From Dastarcus helophoroides (lineage: Eukaryota; Arthropoda; Insecta; Coleoptera; Bothrideridae), in contig CM053329.1 of assembly GCA_028583605.1 (NCBI GenBank), forward strand, positions 34,868,992 through 34,932,991: a stretch of 64,000 nucleotides of DNA. The letters are read 5' to 3'. Shown here one piece after another: positions 36,043 through 49,000 of this stretch (positions within the stretch are counted from its first letter, which is position 1; the number at the start of each line of letters is the position of its first letter). The notes under the pieces are model-generated. The model ran no database searches, was not told where the DNA came from, and saw only the letters and a list, made by a program, of their open reading frames with translations. Made by a program: the position numbers and the translations under genes.

Positions 36043-36157
36043 ATTGAAATACAGAACTTGTCCCCTGAAACTAAGAAATCTTTCTTGGTTTCAGTGGACA
36101 AGTTCTGTATTTCAATTTTTGAAGATAACCAAGGACCAGTCCGTTCCATCAAAAAAA
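36043..36157 (+). mobile_element. foldback retro-element, minimal copy with 13-bp target duplication
   Basis: The insert begins attgaaatacagaacttgtc, carries cctgaaactaagaaat and its inverted match tttcttggtttcagtgg, and ends with accagtccgttccatcaaaaaaa. It is flanked by TTCACTTTCAGAA at 36030-36042 and 36158-36170. The related minisatellite copies at 35103-35115 and 35657-35669 carry the same site without the insert, so insertion and duplication are directly visible. The A-tail and 13-bp duplication indicate target-primed reverse transcription. Confidence 0.9.
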
Positions 36158-39004
36158 TTCACTTTCAGAAACCCGTTAAACAACAAATGTCACTGTTGTC
36201 CAATTACAAGCCTCAATGCCAATGAAAATAACAAACCTTTTGAATTCCGCAATTATGACAGTTCAAGAGCTTTTAAAATTCAAAGCTGTAACGTTTCAGC
36301 TTCCTTTAATGCTCCAGCTTTCTAAATATTAGTGTCATGTCATGCGAACTTTCTAAATTTCGATGCTATGGCTTTCGAACTATCTATACATCAACCCTGT
36401 AGCATTCGAAGCTTTTCAATTTTAATGTTTCAACGTTCGAGATTTGTACGTATTGAAGCTTTGACATTCGATCTTTTTAAAGTTCAATTCTTTGGTATTC
36501 CAGCTTTCTAAACATCAGATCTGTGGCACACAAATTTTTAAAATTCAGTGCTAAAGCGTTCGCATTTTTTAAACTTCAATAATATGTTTGAACTTTACAA
36601 ATTTCAGTGCTTCTAATTCTAACTTACATTTCAATAATTCAAAGTTTTTAAATTTCAATTTATTGACTGTTCAAACTGTCTACGTTTGAATCCTGATGAC
36701 GTTCGTACTTTCTAAGTATCAAGACTTTGGCGTTTGAAATGTTTAACTTTCGTTCGAGGTTTTTAAATTTCAAAAGCAATTTTCTAAATTTCAGTATTGA
36801 CATACGAACTTTCTAAATTTCGATACTGCTGCTTTCGAACTTTCTAAAAGTCAATGCTGTCATCCTTCGAACGTTTTTAATGTCAATGTTATGACCAAGA
36901 TTTTTAATTTTAAAGCTCTGACAATCCAACTTTCTAAGCGTACAGTATTATGACCTAGAACTTCCTAAAGTTCGATGCTGCTGCTTTCGAGCTTTTAGAA
37001 TGTCAATGCTGTTGAGTTCGAACATTTTGAATGTCATTTTTATGATCCGAGATTATTAAATTTCAAAGCTATGACACATTCAGTATGTGGCACAGGAACT
37101 TTTTAAATTTTAATGCTGCGGCTTTCTAACTTTCTAAATGTCAATGATGTCACATTTCGAATGTCAATGTTATGACCAAGATTTTTAAATTTCAAAGCTG
37201 AGACATTCTAACTTTCTAAGTGTCATTATTATCACATACAAACTTTCCAAATTTCGATGCTGCAGCTTTCGAGCTTTCTGAATGTCGAACGTTTTGAATG
37301 CCAACTTTATGATCAAGATTTTTAAATTTCAAAGCTGTGACATTCTAACATTCTAAAGTGTCAGTATTCACGAACTTTCTAAATGTCAATGCTGTGGCAT
37401 TCGAACGTTTTGAATAATAATGTTATGATCGAGTTATATTTCAAAGCTTTGACATTCACACTTTAAAATGTCAATGATATAACATTTAATTCTACAGCGT
37501 TTGAACTTTCTAAATGCTAATGCTATGGCCTTACAATTTTCTAATTTTCAATACTATGGCATTCGAACTTTCTACACTTTTATACTATGGAAACTTTCTA
37601 AATTTCGATGCTTTGGTGTTCGAACTTTATAAATTTCAATGCTGTAATATTCGAATTTTATACACTTCGGTACTAAAACATTCCTTATGCCACTTTCTTA
37701 AATTTTGATATTATGGCATTAGAACTTTCTAAATATGAACACTCTAATGTTCAAGATTTTTAAATTTCCAAGCCTAGCCGTTCAAATTTTCTAAATTTCA
37801 ATGCTGTGGCATTCCAATCTTCTAAATTTCAATGCTGTGGCATTCCAATCTTCTAAATTTCAATGCTGTAGCATTTAAATTTTCTAAACAGGCTGCAGCC
37901 CACTAACTTTTTAAAATTTGATCCTAAGACGTTTGAATTTTCTAAATTCCAACGCTTTAATATTCGAAGTTTTTGAAAAATGTTGTGGCATTGTAGCTTT
38001 TTAACTTATGATAATGTGACATTCTAAATTTTAATGTCTTCTCTTTCAAATTTCATAAATATCAATAGCGTTCAAACTTTCTAAATATCAGTTTCAAACT
38101 TTTGGAATTTCAATGCTGTGAGGTGCGAGATTCTTAAATTTTAAACCAACTTTCTAAATTTCAATGCTATGTTATTCAAGCTTTCCTAAAATTTTATTGT
38201 ATACGAACTTTATAAATTTTGATGATGTGCCATTCGAACTTTTTAAATATCATTACTGTGGCAATCGAACTTTTCAGTTTCAATGCTATAGAGAGATTTC
38301 CAAGCTATGATATCCGAACTTTCTAAATTTGAATGCTGTGGGTATTCCAGCTTTCTAAATTTCAATCTATGGTGCACGAACTTTTTAAAATTCAATGCGA
38401 CCGTTCGAACGTTCGAACATTCTAAATTGAAATGCTTTGTAATTCGAAGGTTGCAAATTTAAATGTTGTGGCATTCTAGTTTTTCAAATTTTGATAGCTT
38501 CTAAATTTCAATATTTTAGAGTTATAACTTTCTAAATTTTAATCCTGCATCATTAAAACTTTCTAAACATTAGTGCTTTGGCATTCAAACTTGAAGTTAA
38601 CTGAACGTCAGAGATTTTTTAATATCGAAGCTGTTCCAACTGTGTAAATTTCGACATTATAGCATTCGAGCTTTCTAAGATGTTATAGCATGCGAACTTT
38701 CCAAATTTCGATGTTGTGGCGTTCGAACTTTCTAAATATAAGTGCTGTGGCGTTCGAACTTTTTCAATTTCAATGCTATAACATCCAAGATTTCCCAGCT
38801 AAGAAATCCAACTTTCCAAATTTAAATACTGTGGGTATTCCAGCTTTCTATGTTGTGGCGTTCGAACTTTTTAAATATCAATGCTATGAAGCACGAACTT
38901 TTTAAAATTCAATGCTGAGGCGTTTGAACTTTCTAAATTTCAATCCTTTATATTCGCAGTTTACAAATTTCAACACTGTTGCAATCTAGCTTTTTAAATG
39001 TTGA

Positions 39005-39038
39005 CGATGTGTCATTTGTAACTACAAATGACACATCG
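39005..39038. repeat. perfect 16-bp hairpin
   Basis: cgatgtgtcatttgta at 39005-39020 and its exact complement at 39023-39038, with a two-base loop. It lies at the edge of the minisatellite. Perfect palindromes of this type often come from fold-back repair; no terminator function is implied. Confidence 0.8.
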
Positions 39039-39310
39039 AATTGGAAACTTCCAAATTTTAATGTTTCGGAAATAGTGCTTTGGCATTCGAATTTAAATTT
39101 CACTGCACATTAGAGATTTTTGAGTTTCAAAGCTATGATGTTCCAACTCTCTAAATTTTAATGCTGCGGCATACGATTTTTTTAAATGTCAATGTCAAGG
39201 TATATGAATAACTTTCTAAAATTCGATGCTGCTGCTGTGACGTTCTAACTTTCTAAATATCGATACTAGCATTCGAACTTATTCTATTTTAATGACATAA
39301 GGTTAAATTT

Positions 39311-41124
39311 ATGTGTACTGTTTAAGAAATAATGCTCGAAGTGCAAAATCCTGAATTACACAAGAAATGTGATTCTAATTGCCATCACTAATAAGAAAAT
39401 CACTAATCAATTCGGATGTGATGAAAAGAGCTACCAGGGCCAGATTTTTTTTCTCTCTTTCGAAGAAAATGAAAGTATTGCTGAGGAATCAGTCAATTTT
39501 AACTGAATGTAAGATATATTTACAACCAAATGATCAAAGTCACGACTTGGGTTGATTAAGCCGCTTAAGCAGACTCTACACTGTGTAGATATAAGTCAGT
39601 TTCCATGAGTGTAGTCCTATAGTGAGTCTATGAAGCTGCTGTGTGTAGCTGTGTATACCCAGCAAGCAATCGGTGAGGGCCGCGGCCCTTTTACCTAGCC
39701 TTAGTAGACCTGTCAATCGACCAGGGAATGCATATCTTTAATTGTAATATTAAACAAACAAGTAGGCGTCGTATAACTTAGTTTTAATGTAAAAAAAAAA
39801 CTGTGTTTTTGAGATTGTTGGCATAGAGTTATAAGTACAATCGAGCTGCTGCTACTGAATATACATAAAAAAAATGGGACCGGACCGTCCGCTGCGGCGG
39901 TTTGGTGATATTGTTGATACTAGTCAGATATTTGTATAACCCACCCCACCGTCTTGCCCCTTTTCTCTTTTTCAAAAGAAGCATTCCATACAAAGATTGT
40001 ATTACCTGACAACGTACTTAGCTATAAATTGTATAGGGTCCAAAAGATGGGAAATAAAATATGTATTACATTAACCTGCGTTTTACTGTACTTTCCTCCC
40101 AGCTATATGTTTGTACATATTGAGACCAAACGAACCTAAAACCGGTCCATGGTTATTTTTTTACGTTACGTTACGTTCACGTTTTTTTCCAAATTTTACA
40201 TGTACACTCGAAGTTTCGTTTCTTGTTGACCATTTTCTTAAAGTTTTATTTATAAGCTGAAAATTTGGACTTTTCAATCAACATTTCGGTCATGATAAAC
40301 ATTAAATTTACACTTTTTTTTAAATTTTAAGTGTAAATTTCAAAATTCCATTTTTGTCTTTACATTTGGAATTCCTTAAAGATAGAGAGAAAAATTGATA
40401 TTTTGAAGTAAAGTTGAATATTTCGATATTATAATATCTTTATCTTTATAAGCATAAAATTCATTATAAGGATAAAATTCAACATAAAAAAACTTTCAAT
40501 TCAAATTTTCATCGAAAATGTTTCCTAATATTTCGAACTTTCTACGTCGTTGCTTATAAGCTTTAAATTTCGTTTTTAAACACGAAAATGTAACTTCTTT
40601 TGAGAAAAAATCAAATTTTTGAGGGACGAAAATCGAAACGAAAAAAATTACCATTTGAGGATTCGAATTTATCCTTTTAAAAAGGCCTCTTAAAATATTG
40701 TCCTGGTTTAAAAGCTCCAATCCTTAAATTTGGAGACAAATCCTGGCAAGTTAGCATGTTCAGGCGTGCCAAAGTTGAAAACTAATGATTAGGTTAAATA
40801 GTTAAAAGTGGAACAAAAATGGCAGATGATAATACTGACATTTGAGGTGATTTATTACGTGTGTGCGATTTATACACTTTCAACTAAAAACTTGTTAAAC
40901 ATGAGAGAATTTTAGGTAAGTTTAAACCCAAAAAATCGGTTTCTCGTGACTAAAACTAAACAATAATCAAACTAAAACGCAACCAGACAAGATATATGCA
41001 ACTTGGTTGCACAATGCATTTCTAAAGTTTGCCTCACAAGTGACATTTCAAATGTCAACATTAATTCTGTGACCCAAAAGTGACTTAAAAAAGTGAGGTT
41101 TTGTTGTTAAAGTTGCAAGTAATC
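39311..41124. other. intergenic DNA upstream of PSMA2
   Basis: 39340-40140 is of normal complexity with a GC-rich patch near 39870-39905 (gggaccggaccgtccgctgc). 40190-40740 is filler. 40800-41124 precedes the PSMA2 start and should hold its promoter and 5' UTR, but I see no TATA box I would defend. Confidence 0.35.
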
Positions 41125-41987
<863 letters not shown>

Positions 41988-42027
41988 GCCGTTTTGAAAT
42001 ATTTTCTAAAATTATGCTTTTATACAT

Positions 42028-42033
42028 AATAAA
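42028..42033 (+). other. poly(A) signal of PSMA2
   Basis: AATAAA 41 bases after the TAA of PSMA2, in sense orientation, the expected distance for an insect mRNA end. Confidence 0.75.
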
Positions 42034-42039
42034 ATGAGT

Positions 42040-43016
42040 TGAAAGTAGTTACTGTCTTTTTCTTTCTTTTATTAATTTATTTGATCAAAAACTAATAATT
42101 ACTTAGGACTTGTAGATTGTAGAGAATACTTTGCAATTTTCAAAACCCTACTTTCATTAAATGTATGATCATTATTTCGAGAGTTATTGATTACAGAATT
42201 AAAAATGACTTGGTTTTGAATGATGATAACTTGCCAAAAAATCATTGTCCAGGGCTCGGATACAAATCAAATTAAAGAGAATTAAATTATCTAGAACAGC
42301 ATTGGAAAAAATTGGAAGTCTATGAACCACTACAAATTACGCAAAAATTTGGAAAAATCTCAAGCCGAAGATTACTTACAAACTGCTGATACTAATTTAC
42401 AACCGACTCCTGTTAAAGTTATCGGGATACAATCGTTAAAGTTACGCGTATATTTCCCCACTCTAATTTTCGAACTACGAATTGGACTCCCGAGTTTTAG
42501 AGCCACTTTTAAATAATCCACTCAACTGCGCAAGGAGCAATAAAACATATTTTTCGACAATGATAGGAATAACGGGGAGTAGCAACTTTAACGGTCGAAC
42601 CAATACGGTGAGCAGCCTTTTAAAAATCACCTAAATATTTGGGATTTTTTATATCCCTTCATTTCTGTGCCTAATATAAGATGTGCTTTGTCAAAGCTTC
42701 CAATCACCATTTTACTCGTTTTCCTACGATTTCAACTTTACTTTTAACATTTTAATTGCTTTTAAAAACTTTGGACTTTTTTCAGAATTTGGAACTTCTT
42801 TCAAAAATATCGACTCTTTTTCTCTAAATTTCAAATTTACGCTTTGAATTTCTCATTTTAGTAAGCTCTTAAAATTTTGATTATCAAAAATTCACAAAAA
42901 ATTAATCTCGGAATATTGACCTTTTATAAATGTAGTTTTTTCCAACTTGAGAAATTTTTATTTTTATGTTGTTTAAGAAGAGAGTTTATCAAGAAAAAAT
43001 TGCAAACAGTGTTCAC
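42040..43016. other. intergenic DNA between convergent genes
   Basis: About 1 kb between the poly(A) signals of PSMA2 (+) and TopBP1 (-). AT-rich, with filler from about 42700. The open frame at 42322-42516 has no motif and no homology I recognise. Confidence 0.4.
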
Positions 43017-43022
43017 TTTATT
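43017..43022 (-). other. poly(A) signal of TopBP1
   Basis: TTTATT on the + strand (AATAAA on the - strand), 46 bases beyond the TopBP1 stop codon. Confidence 0.75.
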
Positions 43023-43068
43023 AAAATAATTTAAAATTCTGTACAACTATTTTAAACTTAAAAATTAA

Positions 43069-46000
43069 TCAGTTTTTGTAGTATTTAGTTAAATTTGATA
43101 GAATACAGTCACTAACGTCTCTATTCGTTCTATGTAGAAAGTCACTAATATAGAGAATGTTCACACAATAGATTCCCTGTTTGGCGAGGATCCCAAAAAC
43201 TGTGAAATCTGAAATCGCTTTCGGCTCAATCAGACAATGCGTCGCATGAATATTTTCATCAAACGGTGGTCTGCAAAAAAGTAAGTTTTTAGATTATGTA
43301 ACTTATAAACTAGTTGGCAAACGCACTTCGCATTAATGTAAGTTCCTCCACCAGCTTCCAGCACTTTTATCAGAGATTCTTTCTTGCTGGCCACAATGAT
43401 AGCCCTGACATCGTGGAAGGCCCCGTAACCCCTTCGTTGGATTTCTTTCCTCCAATAATGAATGGATTGCATTCTTGCGTCCATTTCTTTGTCTAATTCA
43501 ACCTTTATGTTGCCCACTGCTTTTACATTGCCATATTCGTATTCCTCCTCCTAAAATTATTTGAAATTAACCTTTTTGGGGCAATGTTAAGACATTAAAA
43601 AAAAACTTAACTAAGAATTTAGATTTGTGAAGGAAGCAAGTCACGAAGAAATATGAATGGAATTATAAAATTTGGCCCAATTCACAACAAAGTACTCACA
43701 TCTAAAAAATACCCCGCCTCGGCTGATTTTTCTATGTAACTAGTGTGCAAAATCCATTTTCCCGAGGCCATGCAGGACAAAGTCTTCTCGTTTCGTGCGG
43801 GTTTGGGGCAGATTAAATGGGTACAATTCGGGTCGTAGGTAGATTGTAATTCGGAGACTATGCCGCCCAAATTTTCGAGCTTCTTGGCCAATTCTTGTCG
43901 AACGTCGGGATCGACGCCGGATAACATGAAGATTTTTAGCTTTGCGGGTGGTTCTATTTCGCGTTCGCTCGTACCGTAGTCCCATTGAACGGTAAATGGC
44001 TGAGAGTTGCTAATTTCGCTGCCTCCGGCTGAAAAATAGTAAATTGTTTCAGGATGAATTCCGAGATGTTTCTTGAAATTTCTACTTTTATGGAAATTCC
44101 GAAAAAATCTATTTAAACTTGTAGGGAAATTTCGAGAAAAAACAGAAACTTGTTATTTTTTCACGAAATTATAAACTAAAAGTTGTAGATTTACATAACA
44201 TTTTTATTTTAGCTTAAAGAGTCCAGTTTGTAGGACATTTAAATTATTACTTAAATAAATGAAATTGTTTACTTTCGAAAATATTTTGTGTAATTCAAGA
44301 TGAGTCAAAAAGGATTCAAAAAATGGGGAAAAAAAATAGTAAATGTTCTAATTTTAAGAATTAAAAACAAAATCGAAACAATGAAAACAATGGAAATTGG
44401 AGCAAAATATCGAAATTTTTATTTTTAATTTGAAACAATTACGGCATTTTTCCCAAAATTTCGATTTTTTTTTCCTAAAAAAAAACGACGAAGAAAAACA
44501 AAGAAAATAAATCTACCTTTGGAAAATAAAACTGAAATTTCCAGAGAAAAACTGATATTTTGAGATTGAACTCGAAATTTTGTGATTAAGTTGAAATAAT
44601 GAGACCAAAGTCGAAATAATAAGATGTTCAAACTTTAGAGACTGCGAGTTTACTATAAGTGAGGGGGAGCAACGTTTATTTCTAATTTGTACCATATAAA
44701 AGTGTTAGAATCCCCACAGTTAAAATTAGTCTTTTGAGCGACGTATCTACTAGTGTGACTAACTGTTCAATAGCAAACCTTGGCCATAGGACGGTATTGT
44801 AGTCTGGAAATTTGTGCTCTTTCTCTTAGCGCTCGCCGATGCTGTTAACATTTGCTCGATCTGCAGAAATTTCTCATCGAGCGCCGAATTGAACGCTTGA
44901 GTGTTTTCCCTTCCTTTTTCATTGCAATTTTCAATATCGGTTACGTCAGCTTTGGTGGCATCGTGAACACTTGCCTGACTTGATATTTGGGAACATTCCG
45001 GGGTACCTGAATCGGTTGTTTTGATTTTATCCAGCAGTCGACGTTTAAGCTCGGCCAGCGGCTAAAAAAACAAGCTAAATCATTTAGTGGCTGCATTAAA
45101 TACCGAAAAACCTAAAATTCTATTTGATGTGCTCCGTGAGCGAATTGAATTAAAAAAAATTAAGTAAGACTTAAACTAGATTAAGTAGTAGGAAAATTAG
45201 CTTACAGTGCTCTGTCTTCTAGGTTTAGGTGGAACAAAGTCTGGCAATTTGTTTATCCAACGTTGCAGTTGTTTACGTACGGATTTATCAGGTTCTGAAG
45301 ACACGCAGTTTTCCAGGGGGGTTTCCGGGGTATCAACGTTGTACCAACATTTTTGCAGCGGGGGCGATTCCGGCGTTTTTAAAATATCCGTCGTTTTTCG
45401 AAATTCTTCCACTAATTTGTGTATTGGAGTAACTTGTGTACATGGAGTCTCTCCTAAAAAACGAAATAAAATATAAAAAAATATCGATTGGTCATTATTT
45501 TTCCAATAATTTTCTCTTAGAGAACTGAAGGTAGAATCAGTGAAAATTTTTTTTGCTGAGAAATTACCTTAGGCAATCTGTAACTCAAACTTTCTTCCTA
45601 AAATTATTAAAATTTTGTAGCTGAAGTTGACATTTTCACGGATCGAAATTTAGAGATAAAATCGAAAATTTGAAATGAAAATGAAATTTCGGGAGAAATT
45701 TAAAATTCTAGCTTACACTGAAACGTTTGAGAATGCTTCAGATCTAAAAAATATACATTTTAGCATTGCTGAGTTGTTTCGAAGTTTCCAGTTTTCTCGA
45801 ATTCTAACGTCCACTGTATCTTTTCAGATTTTTAATTATTTACTTAAAAGGTGGATTTTCTTATAACTTGACTCCTGGCATATTTAATATGAATACAAAA
45901 TGAGCACTGAGTGATCAAAGTGAACAGTTTTTGAAAAAAGGCGCACTTTTAAGGATTATAAATTTCGAAAAAAAGTCCACAAAATATTAAAATTTTGGGT

Positions 46001-49000
46001 TTATGAAGGGAATGTAAAAAAAAAGTCAGAATTCATAACGATGTTGACTATTTTTTTAAATTTAATCTCAAAATATCGACTTTTCGGTAGAAATTTTGGA
46101 AAAATGATTTTGTTATGTATTTGGAACATTTTTATAGCTTTTGGCATTTTTTTAAGATGTTTTCGAATTTTGAAGAAAACTTCAACACTCAGATATTAAA
46201 ATAGTAATTGCAAAACGAAAATATATAGAAACATGGAAATTGTGAATACAAGTAGAAATTTCTAGTTGGAAGTTTGGAAACAATTCTAGTTTAAATCAGA
46301 ATTTGGAGAACAATTCAAAATTTTTAAAGAAAAGTCAAAATTTCCAAAAAGTAAATGAGAGTTCTTAATAGAAATTTTAGAAAAGAAATAAAAATTGAAA
46401 GGGTAAACTTGCAATTGTGAAAAAAATTTGAAAATACCCAATATTTTGTTTTTCATTTTTATTTTTTTTTTGGAGTTCAAACAAGTCACACTTTTGAGTT
46501 GTTAAAGGAATTATAAAAAAGGAAAAACTCAAAATGTAAGCCTGAAATTTGAAGAAGAAATTTAAGGTTTTGAATGATTTATAACCTACTAGCTGATTCC
46601 TGACCTTTCAATCATGTGAAAGAAGAGCAAGAATTCTTGGGTCACCTTTTTGAAATGCCGACTTTTTTTTAAAGAATTCGATTTTTACTGAGAATGTAAA
46701 ATTATGTTAATTGAAAATTTCGACATTTTAAAATATCAACTTTTTTCAGAATGTCGACATTTTCTCATTTGACTCGCTAAATTTCAAGTTTTTTCAAAAT
46801 TTTAACTTAATTTGTAAATTTCAACTCTTTCATAGTTTTGACTTTAAGATTTTAATGTATTTTCCAATTTTTTGAAAATTTTGATACAAAATTTGATTTC
46901 TTAAAATGTTGACTTTTTTAAAAAAATTTTTAAGCTTGATTCTGTTGAAATATTGTCGTGCTACATGGGCGAGAGTAGAAAATCGAGAAAATGCGCAAGA
47001 TCTGGCAACACTTTAGCGGACAAAAAGACAGACAAATACACTTTCGCATTTATATATTAGTAAGGATTGTTAAGCAAGAAATCGAAAATTCGGGAGATAT
47101 TTCGAAATTAAAGTTAGAGAAAAAGAATCAAAATCAATAAAGAGTTCAATTTAATTTAAAATAAACAAAGACATTATTTTATTTACTAAATGAAACAATC
47201 ATGACTTACCAAAGGCGTAAGGCAACTGGACATTTTGATTAATTGGGGTTAAAAATGATTTGTCACCACCAACTCCAACATTGGGGGTTTTAGGACTATT
47301 TAAACCACCTACGATAAAATAAAAAAATTATACTGAAGCAGATTTCGAATATCAAACCTCACTTTGATCGTGTTGCAGATTTTCCTTTGGTGTCAACAAT
47401 TTGGACCAAGTAGTTTCACCAGGTTGATCGGAGAAGTCAATTTTGTGGTTTTGGGACACAATCCTACCGAAGGTATCATCTTCACTCTCTTCATCAGAAA
47501 CTAAACAACTTTCATCAATCCGTCATCTAATAATCAGAGTATCAACTTACCTTCATCCTTCCCCACGGGGTATTCATCTTCAGGCATCAACCTCCCAGCC
47601 TTGGCGCAGTCCAAAAGCCACTTCTTACTTACCGCTGGTAGCTTCCACCTCATGGCAGCAGCGTACTTCCTGCTGGTGGCCTCCGAACTAACCAAGTGAG
47701 TCGAAGCCAAAATATTCTTCTCCTCGGAGATGATCCTGGCGAATTGCTCCTGGGCGATCCCGCCCAACTCCATTATGAGATTCTTGAGGAAGTTACGCTC
47801 GTAATTCGTGTACCCACTGATGGTGACAACACAATTTTCCAGCGGGAACGCGTCTTTTAAAACCGTGGGTCTGTGGTAGTATCTGATTTGGGAGATTTCC
47901 CGCTCTTCGATGCATTCGGCCAGCCAGAGGTCGTTGACTACGGGGGAATTTTTCGTCTTGAGGGGGGTTTTGGTGAACGTTGGGGCCACGATGTAATCGA
48001 AGGTGACTTCTAGTTCGGTTTTAAGTACGGTTCCGCGTTCGTTTTCTATTTGTTGTTTGATTATCGTTCGTTGTTCTGCGTCGAAATCGGTGATTACAAA
48101 TTTTTGGCCAGCGAAAATGCCATCCACGGTTGTCGATTGGGTGGAAGTTTGACTAAAGGTTTCCTTATCTTTACTTAAACCATCTGTGAATGTATCTCGT
48201 TGGGCTGGATAAAAATAGGCGCCGTTAAGTTAGAATTTAGGTGCAAAATTAGATTATTACCTGAGTTTAAACCTTGTAAATATTGTCGAACAAGGCTTTC
48301 TTCTTGACCTATGTCGACTGAAGTCGTTGGTTTGGTAAATTGGGGGACTTCTGTTACCACCTTGTTGGATTTCAATAAATTAATACCCTAAAAAACAAGT
48401 GCTTAGAGTTCACGTGAGTGCATTAAGAGGTTTCAGCTGATTTCGTGGCAAAAGCTGGAGAATGTAAAATGTATATTCAAGGGTTACGAATTGTTTTGTT
48501 TTACTTATTCATTGTTTAAAACAAAATTTTTTGACCTAATGTAATGCCAGTGGCCCAAATAGTTGTGAAAGGACCCTGTTAAGTGTTAGATTTTTTGCCT
48601 TAAAAAGTAACGATCAAAGAAAAACAGAATATCGTTACTAATATATAAATGCGAAAGTGTGTTTGTCTGTCTCTTCGTCCGTGGGTATCAGCTAGTATTC
48701 AATAAAATATTACATTTCTTAAAAACCGAAATTTTCGAAATAATTTGATTATTTTGATTCATTTTCAAAAAATTCCGAATTTATCGAAATCTTGAATAGA
48801 TGAATTTTGAAAAAAATCAACCTTAAAAAGTTGCCAAAGAAGTTTAAATTTTTGAAAAAAAATGGTCGCTTTTTAAAAGGTTCAATTTTAAAAAATGCTT
48901 AGATTTTAAAAAATCGAATTTTTCAAAAAAGTCGAAATTTTCGGAAGGTTGTAAAATTTCAGAAAATGACGAAATTTTCAAAGAAACTCTAAAATTTCAG

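Larger units (their letters stand above)
33880..39310. repeat. 5.4-kb degenerate 31-bp minisatellite
   Basis: Built from ~31-bp units of the form gaactttctaaatttcaatg + ctgtggcattc. The clearest run is 37804-37890, where ctgtggcattccaatcttct repeats at exactly 31 bp. On top of this there are longer copies: the segment around ccttcac(g/c/t)ttcagaa recurs at 35103, 35657 and 36030. All open frames inside are repeat by-products. Confidence 0.9.

Noticed and set aside
42322..42516. 64-codon ORF between PSMA2 and TopBP1
   Set aside because: Low complexity, no motif, no splice or promoter context; within the range expected by chance in AT-rich DNA.
43314..43496. + strand ORFs opposite TopBP1 exons (also 45207-45476, 47443-47691, 49520-49879, 51975-52295)
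   Set aside because: They are antisense shadows of well-supported TopBP1 exons whose phases join into one 1223-codon frame.
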